DNA from: Pelomyxa schiedti
Taxonomy: Eukaryota; Evosea; Pelobiontida; Pelomyxidae
DNA length: 64,000 bases
Assembly: GCA_020536535.1 (NCBI GenBank)
Contig: JAHLWZ010000171.1
Coordinates: forward strand, 145,003-209,002
Reading direction: 5' to 3'
Shown: piece by piece, positions 34,267 through 44,086 of the stretch
How the letters are laid out: each line of letters begins with the position of its first letter
How positions within the stretch are numbered: the first letter of the stretch is position 1
Translations under genes and position numbers: made by a program
Notes under the pieces: generated by a model
The model's database searches: none
The model's input: only the letters and a program-made list of their open reading frames with translations
What the model was told of the DNA's origin: nothing

Positions 34267-35011
34267 ATGCAGCAGGTGACGGATGCATTGAATTCGGTGA
34301 AGACCATGTTGGGGGCGGAGGAGCCAAAGCCCAAAACGTTTTGGGAGGAGTTATCGAGTAAATTTCAGTTGTCTTGGTTCGCAGTTAAAACTCTGTCCTT
34401 TTTTTTTTCCTCCCTCCTTGTCGTGCCTTCATTTAACGGTTTTTTGGATCAGAGAATAGGTCTGTTCATAGTTTTCATGCTGATAGGCCTTTTCTTTTGT
34501 GGCTTGGTTTGCACCACTTCTCTGTATTCTAACTGATTGCACCTAGTCAACGTTATTCCTCTTGAGCCCCACATCCTTCGCCAAGTTCTACACCTTTGGT
34601 AGTATTTTCATAATTGCCAGGTACATTCATAACTTCAATTCTGTTTTCTGAGTAGTGGCAGCACGTTCTTCCTTGTTGGACCAGCAAGACAAGTTTCTAG
34701 CATTTTTTCTGACAAAAGCCGGGCTATTTCGGCTGGAATATATATTAGCACCATTATTTTAACTTTGTACAGTGCTCTTTATGTACGTTCCCACCAATTC
34801 CATGAGTTTTTTGTTTGACACGCCACTTCTAGCTTCACTGGATATCTCTCACAACACTAGCGGTCATGGTGCAATTTGCTGCTGCATTATGGTACCTCTC
34901 TTTAGTGCATAACACCAACATCTCTCACAAAGTCTTAGGTACGGGGCCTCTTACATTCCATATGCCCAAAATTGCCTCGTCTCCACAGCTCGTACTATTC
35001 TTCCAATATGA
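34267..35011 (+). CDS. SFT2-like vesicle transport protein
   Basis: Six exons (34267-34383, 34453-34506, 34547-34620, 34656-34782, 34833-34891, 34939-35011) give 167 residues with four membrane helices. KTFWEELSSKFQLSWFARI, then FLLSPTSFAKFYTFGSIFII, GSTFFLVGPARQVSSIFSD and ALWYGASYIPYAQN match the SFT2 family motifs (the GSTFFLVGP and YxxSYIPYA signatures). SFT2 proteins are Golgi membrane proteins that help fusion of endosome-derived vesicles. The last intron uses a donor inside TGG|TAC and gives the family's ALWY-x-x-SYIP join exactly, which supports the model. A hydrophilic N-terminus of about 35 residues is normal. Confidence 0.85.
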
Positions 35012-35144
35012 GGCCCACTTCCGTACCTTGTTTCAACTATAAACCAAACCACATTCCTTTTACTATGGCGCGGGAACCTTTCATGAAAGGTACTTAGTCA
35101 TACAAGAAACAGGGCAACGACCACCGGGTTGTTGTATCTTCACT

Positions 35145-36888
35145 ATGAGCAAAGACAAAGGTGAGGCGACTCTGCCATTTCAGCAGCAGTAGCCTTTGGT
35201 AACAAGAAAAACTCTTGTCACCAAATTCGGTGGACTTTTTCCTCAGACCTCGTATTCTCCGATCGAACAGTTCAATCGATATTTTAATTTTGAGATGGGC
35301 ATTACCTTCACCAAGGCACCTGCGTTGTCGCGCGACAAAGTTGTCCCGTGCCTGGCACGATCCGGCATTTTATTTGACACATGCCTCAGATCGCAGCCCA
35401 CGCCACACGATGTAACAAATTCTGACGGACCAAGACCCGTACGTGCGGCGACTACTCACACTGCCACTACAGCGGTTACAGTTACGGCTAAGGGAGGAGA
35501 TGGGCGTACTAGGAGTGCAGATCTGGTAGATCCGTTGGCAAGGTTGCCCCCGAATCTGTTGGCTGCGCACCTTGGTGCAAGGGATATTATTTTGCTGCAG
35601 CGCGTGTGTCGTGGCTGGAAGTTGGCGTTGACGTCCGAGTCAGTTTGGGAGCCACTGTTGTCGAAACTGGTGTGTAGTGCTTGAATAAAGACTTGGGGAC
35701 TGATCCACGCCCATTTCCGGTTGCAATTGTCCGCTTCAACTTGTTTTACTTCAGATACCTGTGCACCTTGACTTGAGGAGTAGGATCACGGCCAAGTTGG
35801 TGAGTGAAGGGGTTGCTGCAAGGTCATATTCCGTATTTGTTGCCCTTCTGCAAAAATTTACTATTGCAGGCACCGTTGAAGACTTTTTGACGGTACCATC
35901 CTTTTCTTCCGTTTTTTTCTCCTAAAATATTAAAGTGGGGTTCATTTACAGAAGAAGAGAGTGCACTTCTGCTTTACAAGGTCATGGCACTTGATCGCAC
36001 TGAGCTTATGAAAGTACTGTATCAAAAGCTAGAGATACTGCCTTTATTCCTCTCGCACCTGGACTTGCGGTAGGAGGATATTTCAGAAATTCCACTAATT
36101 TTCTTGTGATTCTAGAGGACTCACTATTATCGAGGCACAACAGGCACTCTACAACATTGTAAAACCACTTCATTATTTTGACGCAGCAGAACTTCTGTCA
36201 TTCTTGGCCCAAGAGTATGTACACCAAAATGAAGTGGATCCTGGCCAGTGTCGATCCCTTTTGGATTCAGCAGGTTAGGCACCTGAATCCAAGTACAAAC
36301 TAATGCTAGAAAAATTTACACCCTTTAGATCTTCCTTCAGCTCGTATTGGAGAGTTAATTTTTGAAAGCCTTAATTCTGATCGGACCGAACTGGCATCCT
36401 ACTTGCTAAAGAGAAATCCAAAAGAACGCTGCGAAGCTTACAGTCACGCATTTTGTTTTAAGGGCTTGAATTTTGTTGCTGGTATTGGTGCCTTTTTGGC
36501 ACCAGTACAAATACCTGAGGAATCACAGGTTTCTTATCCTCCTGGCAGTGCAGTATAACAATACCTCAAGCAAATTGATCGCTTATTGTCAGAATTTGCT
36601 GTGCGCTTTTGGGAGGCGAATCCTGAATTATTTGAGAATTCTGACTCTGCCTACATGCTGGCTTTTTCTGCGGTAATGCTCGTAGTGGACATGAAGACGC
36701 AGACACCAGCCAGAAGAATGACCCGGCCTCAGTTCACCAAAAACGTTGCTGGTTGTAACAACACCAAGGACTTCTCCGAGAGTCTTCTCCTTTCTGTCTG
36801 GAATGCTTGCGAGCTCACTGCGGAGGCTCAGAAGGCAGCCCGCGTTCTTCAAAAGCGCTCGCTTTGGGGTTCCAAAGGTTCACCGTGA
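35145..36888 (+). CDS. F-box and Sec7 domain protein (FBXO8-like)
   Basis: Residues coded around 35520-35670 form an F-box: LARLPPNLLAAHLGARDIIL, LQRVCRGWKLALTSESVWEP. Later exons have TELMKVLYQKLEILPLFLS, LTIIEAQQALYNIVKPLHYF, then the Sec7 domain: HAFCFKGLNFVAGIGAFLAP, VQIPEESQQIDRLLSEFAVR, FWEANPELFENSDSAYMLAF and MTRPQFTKNVAGCN. Sec7 domains are GDP-exchange factors for Arf GTPases; the PEESQ segment keeps the Glu finger. F-box plus Sec7 is the order of animal FBXO8, which ubiquitylates Arf6 through an SCF ligase. Downstream introns join in frame. The start is unresolved: Met 35145 followed by a donor cannot be spliced in frame to the main exon; the Met at 35295 is the nearest alternative. 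Confidence 0.75.
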
Positions 36889-37011
36889 CATCTGATGACA
36901 ATCGCCCAAACCCAGCTCAGCTCCATCAAACAAGCCGTAGACTCTTCTTTGTTTTGAGGTTTTTTCGTGCCATTCTCTTTTAAACTCTCTTCAACGAACA
37001 TAACAAAAAAA

Positions 37012-38590
37012 ATGGCAGCGAAAATACTGGTTGTCAACGACGACGGGATTGATGCCCCGGGGTTACAAGTTCTGCTTGAGGTCCTCTCACGGCACCGTCC
37101 CCACTACTCGTGCATGGTATACCTCTCATTCTTTTAGCCAGTGAAGCCAACAACCAATTTTTTTTTTTCCTCCCAACCGACTCGTTTGTTTTCTTTGCAC
37201 GACACACGTTGTGCGGCCTTTATCGAATGTCAAAAATGACAAACGACAGGTAGCAGCACCCAAAAACAACCAGTCCGCCGTAAGCCACCGCATCATGCTG
37301 CGCGGCGACGTCCGCGTGTCGCGGCACACGATGCCCCGCACGCCCGGCGTGCCCGCCGTCCGCGTCGACGCGTGCCCCGCCGACTGCGTCCGCGTCGGCC
37401 TGCATGTCTTCTTCGGCCACAGCGCCAAGCCCCCGCGCCCTTCGTCGACGCCGGTGCCGTCCTCGTCGCCTCCTCCGCCTTCGGTTTCTCCCGGGCCAAA
37501 TTCAAATGCAATTGCAAGTTCCACGTCGACTTCTGAATGCAACTGCGGCGGCAATGTAAGTAGGAGTGGCAGTAATGGTGACATTACACAACTGTTGTAT
37601 CCGAAGCCAAAGTCTATGGCTGATAGACCTGTCATTGGGAGGGAGGTTCATGTGTCGAACTGTGCCACGTCGGGGAGCACCCCTTTGATTCCGACTCCAA
37701 GCTCTCCCATTGTGACCCACTTTGGCAGGGACTGTGACCATGATTGTGGTGGGGATGGCAGAGGACTGATAATGCCTCCAAACACACCCACTTTCGCCCA
37801 CACGATGATGTTCTCTTCTTCCACTCCGCCACCCAATGAAGAGCTCTCCCTCCTCCCTCTGCAACAGTACATGCAAAATAACTGGCCGGCTGAGGGACTG
37901 CCGGATTTGATCATATCTGGTGTAAACCATGGGAGCAATGATGGCTTGAATGCAGTATACTCTGGAACTGTCGCGGCAGCCCTGGAGGGAGCCTTGCAAG
38001 GAATCCCAAGCTTGGCCGTATCCATTGATTTACCGACTTATGATGTAGGTGGACATCTATGTAACTCTCATAAAAACTTATCCTTCCTTTTACACTTGGG
38101 CAGAAACCAGTGTTGGAGTCTGAAATTCCCTTCGCCGAGGCTGTAGAGTATATTTTACCACTTATCGACCTGTGCATAAGAGAGCGGATGCCACGATTGC
38201 ATATTTTGGCCGTAAATCTTCCTTACATTGAGACCGGGAAGCCCTACACACCGAAAGGCTTCCTCCTCACGCAACAGACCCACACCACCCTGAACCCCAT
38301 CTTCAAAGAAGGTTCTCCCAATTCCCATGAAGTTACGCGCAACTCACAACCTTCATTTCGGGCGTGCAGGGCAACAACTTCCAGAGCAAGTCGGAGAAGA
38401 AGTGGCCCTGACCATCGACAAGAGCCAGTTCAACATCATATCCGTGCCGTCCCAGAGTGACACGGCTGCCATACTCAATTCGTGGGTTTCTGTTTGCCCC
38501 CTGCGCGCCGACTACGGGGCCCTATGCATAACCTCTACCTCTGCCCCATCCTGGCCCACCCTGCAGACCTGGCCAATCTTCTCCCCCTGA
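37012..38590 (+). CDS. surE: SurE-family 5'/3'-nucleotidase with long insert
   Basis: Four exons (37012-37128, 37250-38044, 38104 to about 38311, about 38370-38590). The conserved motifs are [19 protein letters not shown] (metal Asp pair), [18 protein letters not shown] (Ser of the motif), [35 protein letters not shown] (Asn ligand), [20 protein letters not shown] and [20 protein letters not shown]. SurE is a metal-dependent nucleotide phosphatase, known from bacteria, archaea and some yeast and plants. Between HVFFG and PDLIISG is an insert of about 150 residues rich in Ser, Pro and Thr, where bacterial SurE has only a few residues. No signal peptide. The extra loop is placed where it would not disturb the active-site fold. 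Confidence 0.85.
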
Positions 38591-38648
38591 ACTTGTCTCT
38601 CCCCCTTTGTTGTTCAAAAAAAAAAACCCATTTCGCGGATTCCCATCA

Positions 38649-39351
38649 TGTTGTGGCCACCAGGTTGTCGGCTTAAGCGTTGCTTGGCAATAAGAGGACA
38701 CGGAAACGATTGTGGGTGCCGGGGAGGCCGGGGATGGGAAGGAGGATGAATGTGAGAATGTGGGCGGCTGTGATTTCTATTATGACGGAGGGAAGCGAGA
38801 GGCAACAGCCTGTTTGTGTGCATCAAATACCATTTGTGTGGCACTTGAGCGCAAATCTGTCGCTTGGTGTAGTGTACTTATAGGTGCTATTACTTGTTTA
38901 CAGTAAGGTATGTGATGTGTGAGACAAGCACTTTGTATCAAGATAGCTCTGTTCGGTTATGTGGAAATGACACTGCGTCTTTTGTTGAATGTGGATCCAC
39001 TATATAGAGATATATATATCTAGTGATACTCATTCATTTTTAAAGTATTGATAGCACATACCCTAGAAGGGTTCTTCCTTGCGAGGCCGATTCCACTGAG
39101 AAGATTAATCTTTTGTACAACCATAGGCAATCCCCTTCTACGGCAATAGAACTTACAGAGGCTTTGTGCAAGAGGAATCTGCAACACGTAAGTGGGAGAG
39201 CCTAAACCTAAGGAAAACCTCTATACAACCTGGAAGAGAGCGAGGAAACGGACTGACAAGTATGTCACAGAGGCAGTGAGGCTGAGGCCCAAGAAGCTCA
39301 GGGCCACACCACAAAGGTACCAACCAAGAAGGGAAAAAGGAATAGGATTCT
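38649..39351 (+). CDS. Small Cys-rich protein of unknown function
   Basis: A tentative gene. Starting at Met 38649, exons MLWPP plus EDTETIVGAGEAGDGKED, CENVGGCDFYYDGGKREA, CLCASNTICVALERKSVAWC, then VRYVMCETSTLYQDSSVRLC, VLPCEADSTEKINLLYNHRQ, SPSTAIELTEALCKRNLQH and ENLYTTWKRARKRTDKYV, ending near 39351, stay open through introns of about 31, 20, 91 and 25 bases. Three of these are shorter than others in the window, which is a weakness. The translated parts look protein-like (paired Cys, basic tail) but match nothing I know. It sits between SurE and the fusion gene at 39463. Confidence 0.3.
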
Positions 39352-39462
39352 AAGAGCGGAATCTTGTTATACAAATACAGACAATCTCTTTTTCGTCCAA
39401 TTTCTCCTTCAACGAAACACAGAAAACAAACAACAAAAAAGCCCCAACACAAACAGCACGGG

Positions 39463-41343
39463 ATGGAATTGTTCAGTGTTGTGATTGAGGACAGGGAGAG
39501 ACTGAGGACTACGTTGCCTTGTGACACAAATAGGCTGCCAATACGCATTGTCCTCCTAAATTCGGACTCTGGTGTGTTTGGCCTCTAGATGCACGCGATG
39601 AGCGATTTTCGTTGTGCTATATTTCTGTTTCTTCGTGTTACTTTGTTTGTTATGATTATTAGTTGTTGCTTATTTAGAGTATTTTTTCTTCTGGTCAAGT
39701 GCAAACTAAATATCTTATAAAATGAAGGAGAGACTATTGCATACTGCAATTTGTTGAAGGTTGTGGGAAGTGATGGTATTGAGAGTGCGGGGCTGAGATC
39801 AGTTGTTACCACCAAAGAATTTCGTGGGAAGGTTGGCCACTAACATTTCTTAAGGCTTAATATACAAATGTCTCTTTCTTATTGCCTTTAGGGTTGGGGA
39901 AGAAAACTTCTCAGAGTAGCTGAAGGCGCTGCTACTTCATTGGCCTTTCCTTGCATTTATGTATCTGTGATGAACCAAGATGAGACTAACGCAATGGGGT
40001 TTTACCGGCACATGGGATATGAACCGGCTCAGCCCTATACCGCTCAGCAAGCAGCCACAGATCCCTCTATGACATCGCCTTCAACTATGGTCTTCTTCAG
40101 CAAGAAGCTAGTACTATGTACTACTGGGCCTTCTGCGTCAACAGGCGGGCATAGAGATAGCTCCGACGTTTGGGTTGATGCCAACTGGCTGTCTACAGTT
40201 ACCGGGCAGAGAGTACAATCAGCATCCATCGAAGGAATGACAGCAACCGGCGGATTATCAGGGCAATTACGTAGGATTAGGTGCCAGCTACAATGCGATA
40301 CTACATCACCTACCACTCCAGCAACTCCATCTCCAGCAAGTGAGAGTACTGTGGTTCTCAAAACGCAACCGCGGGAGGCACTGCAACAAAGCAAAGGACT
40401 TGGGCAACCCAGAGAGGCCTTATTCTACATACATATGAGAGCGGAACTAAGTTGCTGCCTACCGCATGTCTATTACTCCTTCGGAGATATGTCCACTGGC
40501 GAAAAGTTTGTACTTATGGAGGACCTGGCCAAAAAGCCGTGGGTACAGCTAGGCCAGCTTTATGGTCCCGGGTCCCCTCTGAACTGGGGAAAGGACCTCA
40601 GTGCAGTCAACGCACGAGCTGTTGCAAGTGGGGAGACTGAAGCTACTCTCACAGAAAAGAGCTTCCGGATTGCTGCATGGATGCATGGTACCTATTGGAT
40701 GAGGACTGAGCTTCTTGGTGTGGAATGGCTCAGAGGTACAGACTGGCTTACGGGAAAGAACAGGGAGTCATGGGAGTTCTCCATGCAGATGTGTATCAGC
40801 GGATGGAAAAAGGCCAAGGAAACTCTGGTTGGGGTGAACTGGGACCCACTTCTTGTTGCCTGTATGGATTCCAGCTGTGCTAAAGCATCCTGGGAGAAAT
40901 ACAGAGAGCGAGTGACATCACCCAACAGCCCATGGACTCTCACCCATGGAGACTTCCACCCAGGCAACATGATGTGGAGAGAGGGTGGTGAAATGCTGCT
41001 TCTCGACTGGGAAGTTGTTGGTGTGGGAAATGGTCCTCAGGACCTCAGCCAGTTTGTCATTTCCCACGTGGCACCTCAGTCAAGGAGGGCCATTGAGCAC
41101 TCCGCAGTTGAGAAGTATTACACCCTGCTTCTGTCAGTTGCAGGCAACAAGGCCAGTGGGTACACATTTGAGCAGTGCTGGAATGACTATGTAGCTGGAG
41201 GCCCTGCTCGTTGGGTGTGGCTTCTGGCCCTGCTGTGTGGTATGTGCCCTGTTCCTATGGTGCAGTACTTCCAGGATCAATTGGCTGCATTCTTAACTGA
41301 TCACCACATTACACCAGAAACCATGGAAATGCCGAGAGTTTAG
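39463..41343 (+). CDS. GNAT acetyltransferase fused to an aminoglycoside/choline-kinase-like phosphotransferase
   Basis: Three exons (39463-39571, 39728-39831, 39892-41343) give 554 residues. The N-terminal 130 residues are a GNAT domain: FSVVIEDRERLRTTL, GLRSVVTTKEFRGKGWGRKL (acetyl-CoA loop), SVMNQDETNAMGFYRHMGYE. The C-terminal 400 residues are a kinase of the APH/choline-kinase type: REALFYIHMRAELSCCLPHV, KFVLMEDLAKKPW, LTHGDFHPGNMMWREGGEML and LLDWEVVGVGNGPQDLSQF, with the catalytic HGDFHPxN and DWE in place. This C-terminal part looks like the insect-type EcKinase/CHK family. Acetyltransferase and phosphotransferase in one chain recalls bacterial AAC(6')-APH(2''), although the parts are not closely alike. 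Substrates unknown; intron-poor main exon. Confidence 0.75.
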
Positions 41344-41647
41344 AAACCTCTGAGAGATGAAGGAAAGAAGAGTTTCTTTTTCCTCTCAGTTCCTTTGATG
41401 CCCTGTCCACAAAGATCTTTCCCATGAGTGGTTGTAGTGTAGGGAACCAGCCAGGAGTGGTGAAGAACCAGGAGTATGCATGTGACATTTCAGGGAGAAG
41501 TGTGAAGAGTGGGGTGGAGGGTACCCTCAAAGTGAGAACACTAAGTTTTTTCCTTAACCCTCTTGAACTGGTAACCCCTCCCTTGTTGTTTGGACCATTC
41601 TGGGGCCCCAACGGTCAGCCCCAATAAAAAATTTATCCGGGACAAGC
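41344..41647. other. Convergent 3' intergenic region
   Basis: The stop of the GNAT-kinase gene (41343) and that of the sorting nexin (41648) face each other. The interval carries no plausible exon; it has a possible AATAAA-type signal at 41624-41630 (caataaaaaattta) just before the nexin stop, which could serve the plus-strand transcript. Confidence 0.4.
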
Positions 41648-43377
41648 TCAAAGAAGTTGTTCAGTGAACGTTGTTGGTGGAACCTCAGCAGTTTCAGTCG
41701 AGATGGTTGCTTGTTGTGCGAGGACGGGCTCAGCAATTTCTGGTGGCATGGCTGGGGCTCCCTGCTCCACGCGGCTGAATACTTCTTTCCATTGGCAGGC
41801 TATCTAGATACAAACACGAGATTGGTTAGCACATGGGTATTTGATTTTTGAGGGTGGAGAGACTGGTTGATATATATATATGTGGAAAGAAAACGTGGGG
41901 ATACCTTGTCGTGGACATCGGCGTAGAGTTGGGAGAATCCGTGCAGTAGGTGCTGAACCTCCTCTATGCGGCAACTGTGCATGTGTTCCAGGTCTTTTTT
42001 GCTGATTGTGGAGAACTCTTCCAGTGCGGTTTTGGTAGATGCCACATTTTGTTCAGCCTTGAGAATTGGTGAGGTTTTTTGTTTTGATATTATTGAGGCT
42101 TTGTACTGTTGCTTTGTCTTGCGGAGTGTGCTTGCCTTTCTCGACTTTCTCCAGTTTGGCTGTTGTATCCCGATATGCAGAAAGTACTAGGTCACGTCTA
42201 TCTAGTAATTCCTACAAGAAAGGTGATGTTTGAGGAATAAAAAAACCGAAAATATCACTTTTGTGGCTAGAAGTTCTCTCCACCAATCCTTTAGTGCATC
42301 CTCAAAATGCACGGACAGTTGGCTTATCTGGGGAAACTGAGGGAATAAAAGAATTCAAAAGGAAATTACCATTTCCTGTAAAAGCTGGGAAATAGCCACA
42401 AACGTTGCTTGAACTAAATCATAATTCCCACTCATTTGCTTGTCTGTTTCCGCCAAGTGTTGTGAGAGTTGCTTCAATGTTGTGGCATAGTCGGCATAGC
42501 CAGAGGCCATTTCTTACAAACTTTAGATTGCACAAATATACAAGATACCTTTCCACTTGGACAACATGTTTCCAATAGTGGTAATGACTGACTTGATTTG
42601 TACCTCAAGCTCGATAGCATATTGCCTCTTGTGCTCAAAGAAAGGATCCTGTGATGTGACATGTAAATTTTTTGTGTAGGATGAAAATCAACTTTACAGG
42701 GTCGGGTTGCCGTTTTGATATCATACTAGTAAGAACTGCTGCTGTGTTGCTTCCAAAGACCTTGAAAGTAGAAGAAACTGCCTGTAGAGTTGGCTTCTGC
42801 TTTTTGGCTGTTTCGAGATCCTAAATAGATTGTAAGAGATATACCACCATGTATTTTTCTCACAGTCTGAGTGGCATTGAGGAACAGAATAAATTTGGGG
42901 TTTGAGACAAGAACAGGATGTGAAGCAACACGAATCAAAAAGCGCTCTAGCTCCCTCTCTCGATATTCCACAAGAGGTGCATTCACGCTAACACGTGCTG
43001 AAGAGGGAATAAATGAAGAGGTAAAAAAGTGATTGATGTACCAATTAAAACTTTTTCGGGCAAAGGAGGAATTAAAGCAGCAGGATGAGCCTGAATGAGT
43101 GAGTCATGTAGCCACACAAAGTCATTGAATCTCCGACTGATTGTAATCTCTGTTCCTGTTTTTTTGTCCTTGATGGGATGGGAAATTGATTTAACTCAAA
43201 TTCCGGGAAAACCTTCACATCAATGGAGTACATAACAGTAGACCCCACATTAGAGTGCCCAGAAAAATGTATGCGGTAGTCTGGTGGTTCTTCCACTTCC
43301 ATTGACAACTTAAAATTTTAGGTAAGTTAAGCTATCATCCTGGTAGGAAGGAAAATCATAATAAAGCAATAGTAGTA

Positions 43378-43410
<33 letters not shown>

Positions 43411-43800
43411 GAAGCAAACAAACAAACAGTCAGAGAAAGTTAACTGACACCGTTAGAAAGAAACAATGAAACGCACGAATTTGATGTGTTCTACGATCAT
43501 TGACGTAACTGCAGCTGCAGATGAAGATGACGAAGATGCACTCGCTGAGGCTGAGGTTGCTTCTGAGGGTGCAACTGCAGGGGAAGTCTCGAAGGACGTG
43601 GGTTCGGTAGTGACTGCAATTGTGGGAGCAGTTGACGCCGACGTCGACTGGTCTGCAGTCTCCCCGTCCTGAGGAAGCAACCAAAGAAAGGGCAATAAGA
43701 GTTATTCTTGCGTGTTTTCAGAAACGAAACAAAACTGAAACGACAGTGACAAAGAGACGGGGAAAAACCACACAAGAATCGCCGAACTCGACTCGAACAT
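41648..43800 (-). CDS. Sorting nexin with PX and BAR domains (SNX1/Vps5-like)
   Basis: Eight or more exons. The start at 43800 gives MFESSSAIL, spliced to DGETADQSTSASTAPTIAVT and an Ala/Ser/Thr-rich acidic leader. The PX domain follows: EEPPDYRIHFSGHSNV, VMYSIDVKITISRRFNDFVW, AHPAALIPPLPEKV and YRERELERFLIRVASHPVL, binding phosphatidylinositol 3-phosphate. The BAR part is helical: DPFFEHKRQYAIELEVQIKS, YADYATTLKQLSQHLAETDK, FVAISQLLQEM, KLEKVEKASTLRKTKQQYKA and VASTKTALEEFSTISKKDLE. It ends VPPTTFTEQLL. SNX1/2 or Vps5 proteins coat endosomal tubules in retromer transport. The join at IDVK|ITISRR uses an acceptor that keeps the PX motif intact. Introns are 40 to 100 bases. Confidence 0.82.
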
Positions 43801-44086
43801 GCTTGTTGTTTCGAAAGTTTGATGGTGTTCCTTGTCCAAACGACAGAAAGGATCTGAGATAGAGGGTTCGATGAGTGGAGAGGAACAAGTGTCCCCAGAG
43901 GTGAATATTCGCAATGCAATTAACCAGTGATCATGTGTCTGTGTCCCACCCTCTGAGATCTCTAAAGCACCGGTGCACGAGAATTTCCCTTTTTCATGAA
44001 AAAGCCGAAAACCAAACATAACACAACAAAAACCAAGAACCAAAAAAAAGAAAAAATACGCGAGAAGGCACGAAACACAGCACGCC

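Noticed and set aside
39001-39040. Palindrome-like gatatatatatc run and other AT-repeats as regulatory site
   Set aside because: Short simple repeats with no clear link to a gene start.
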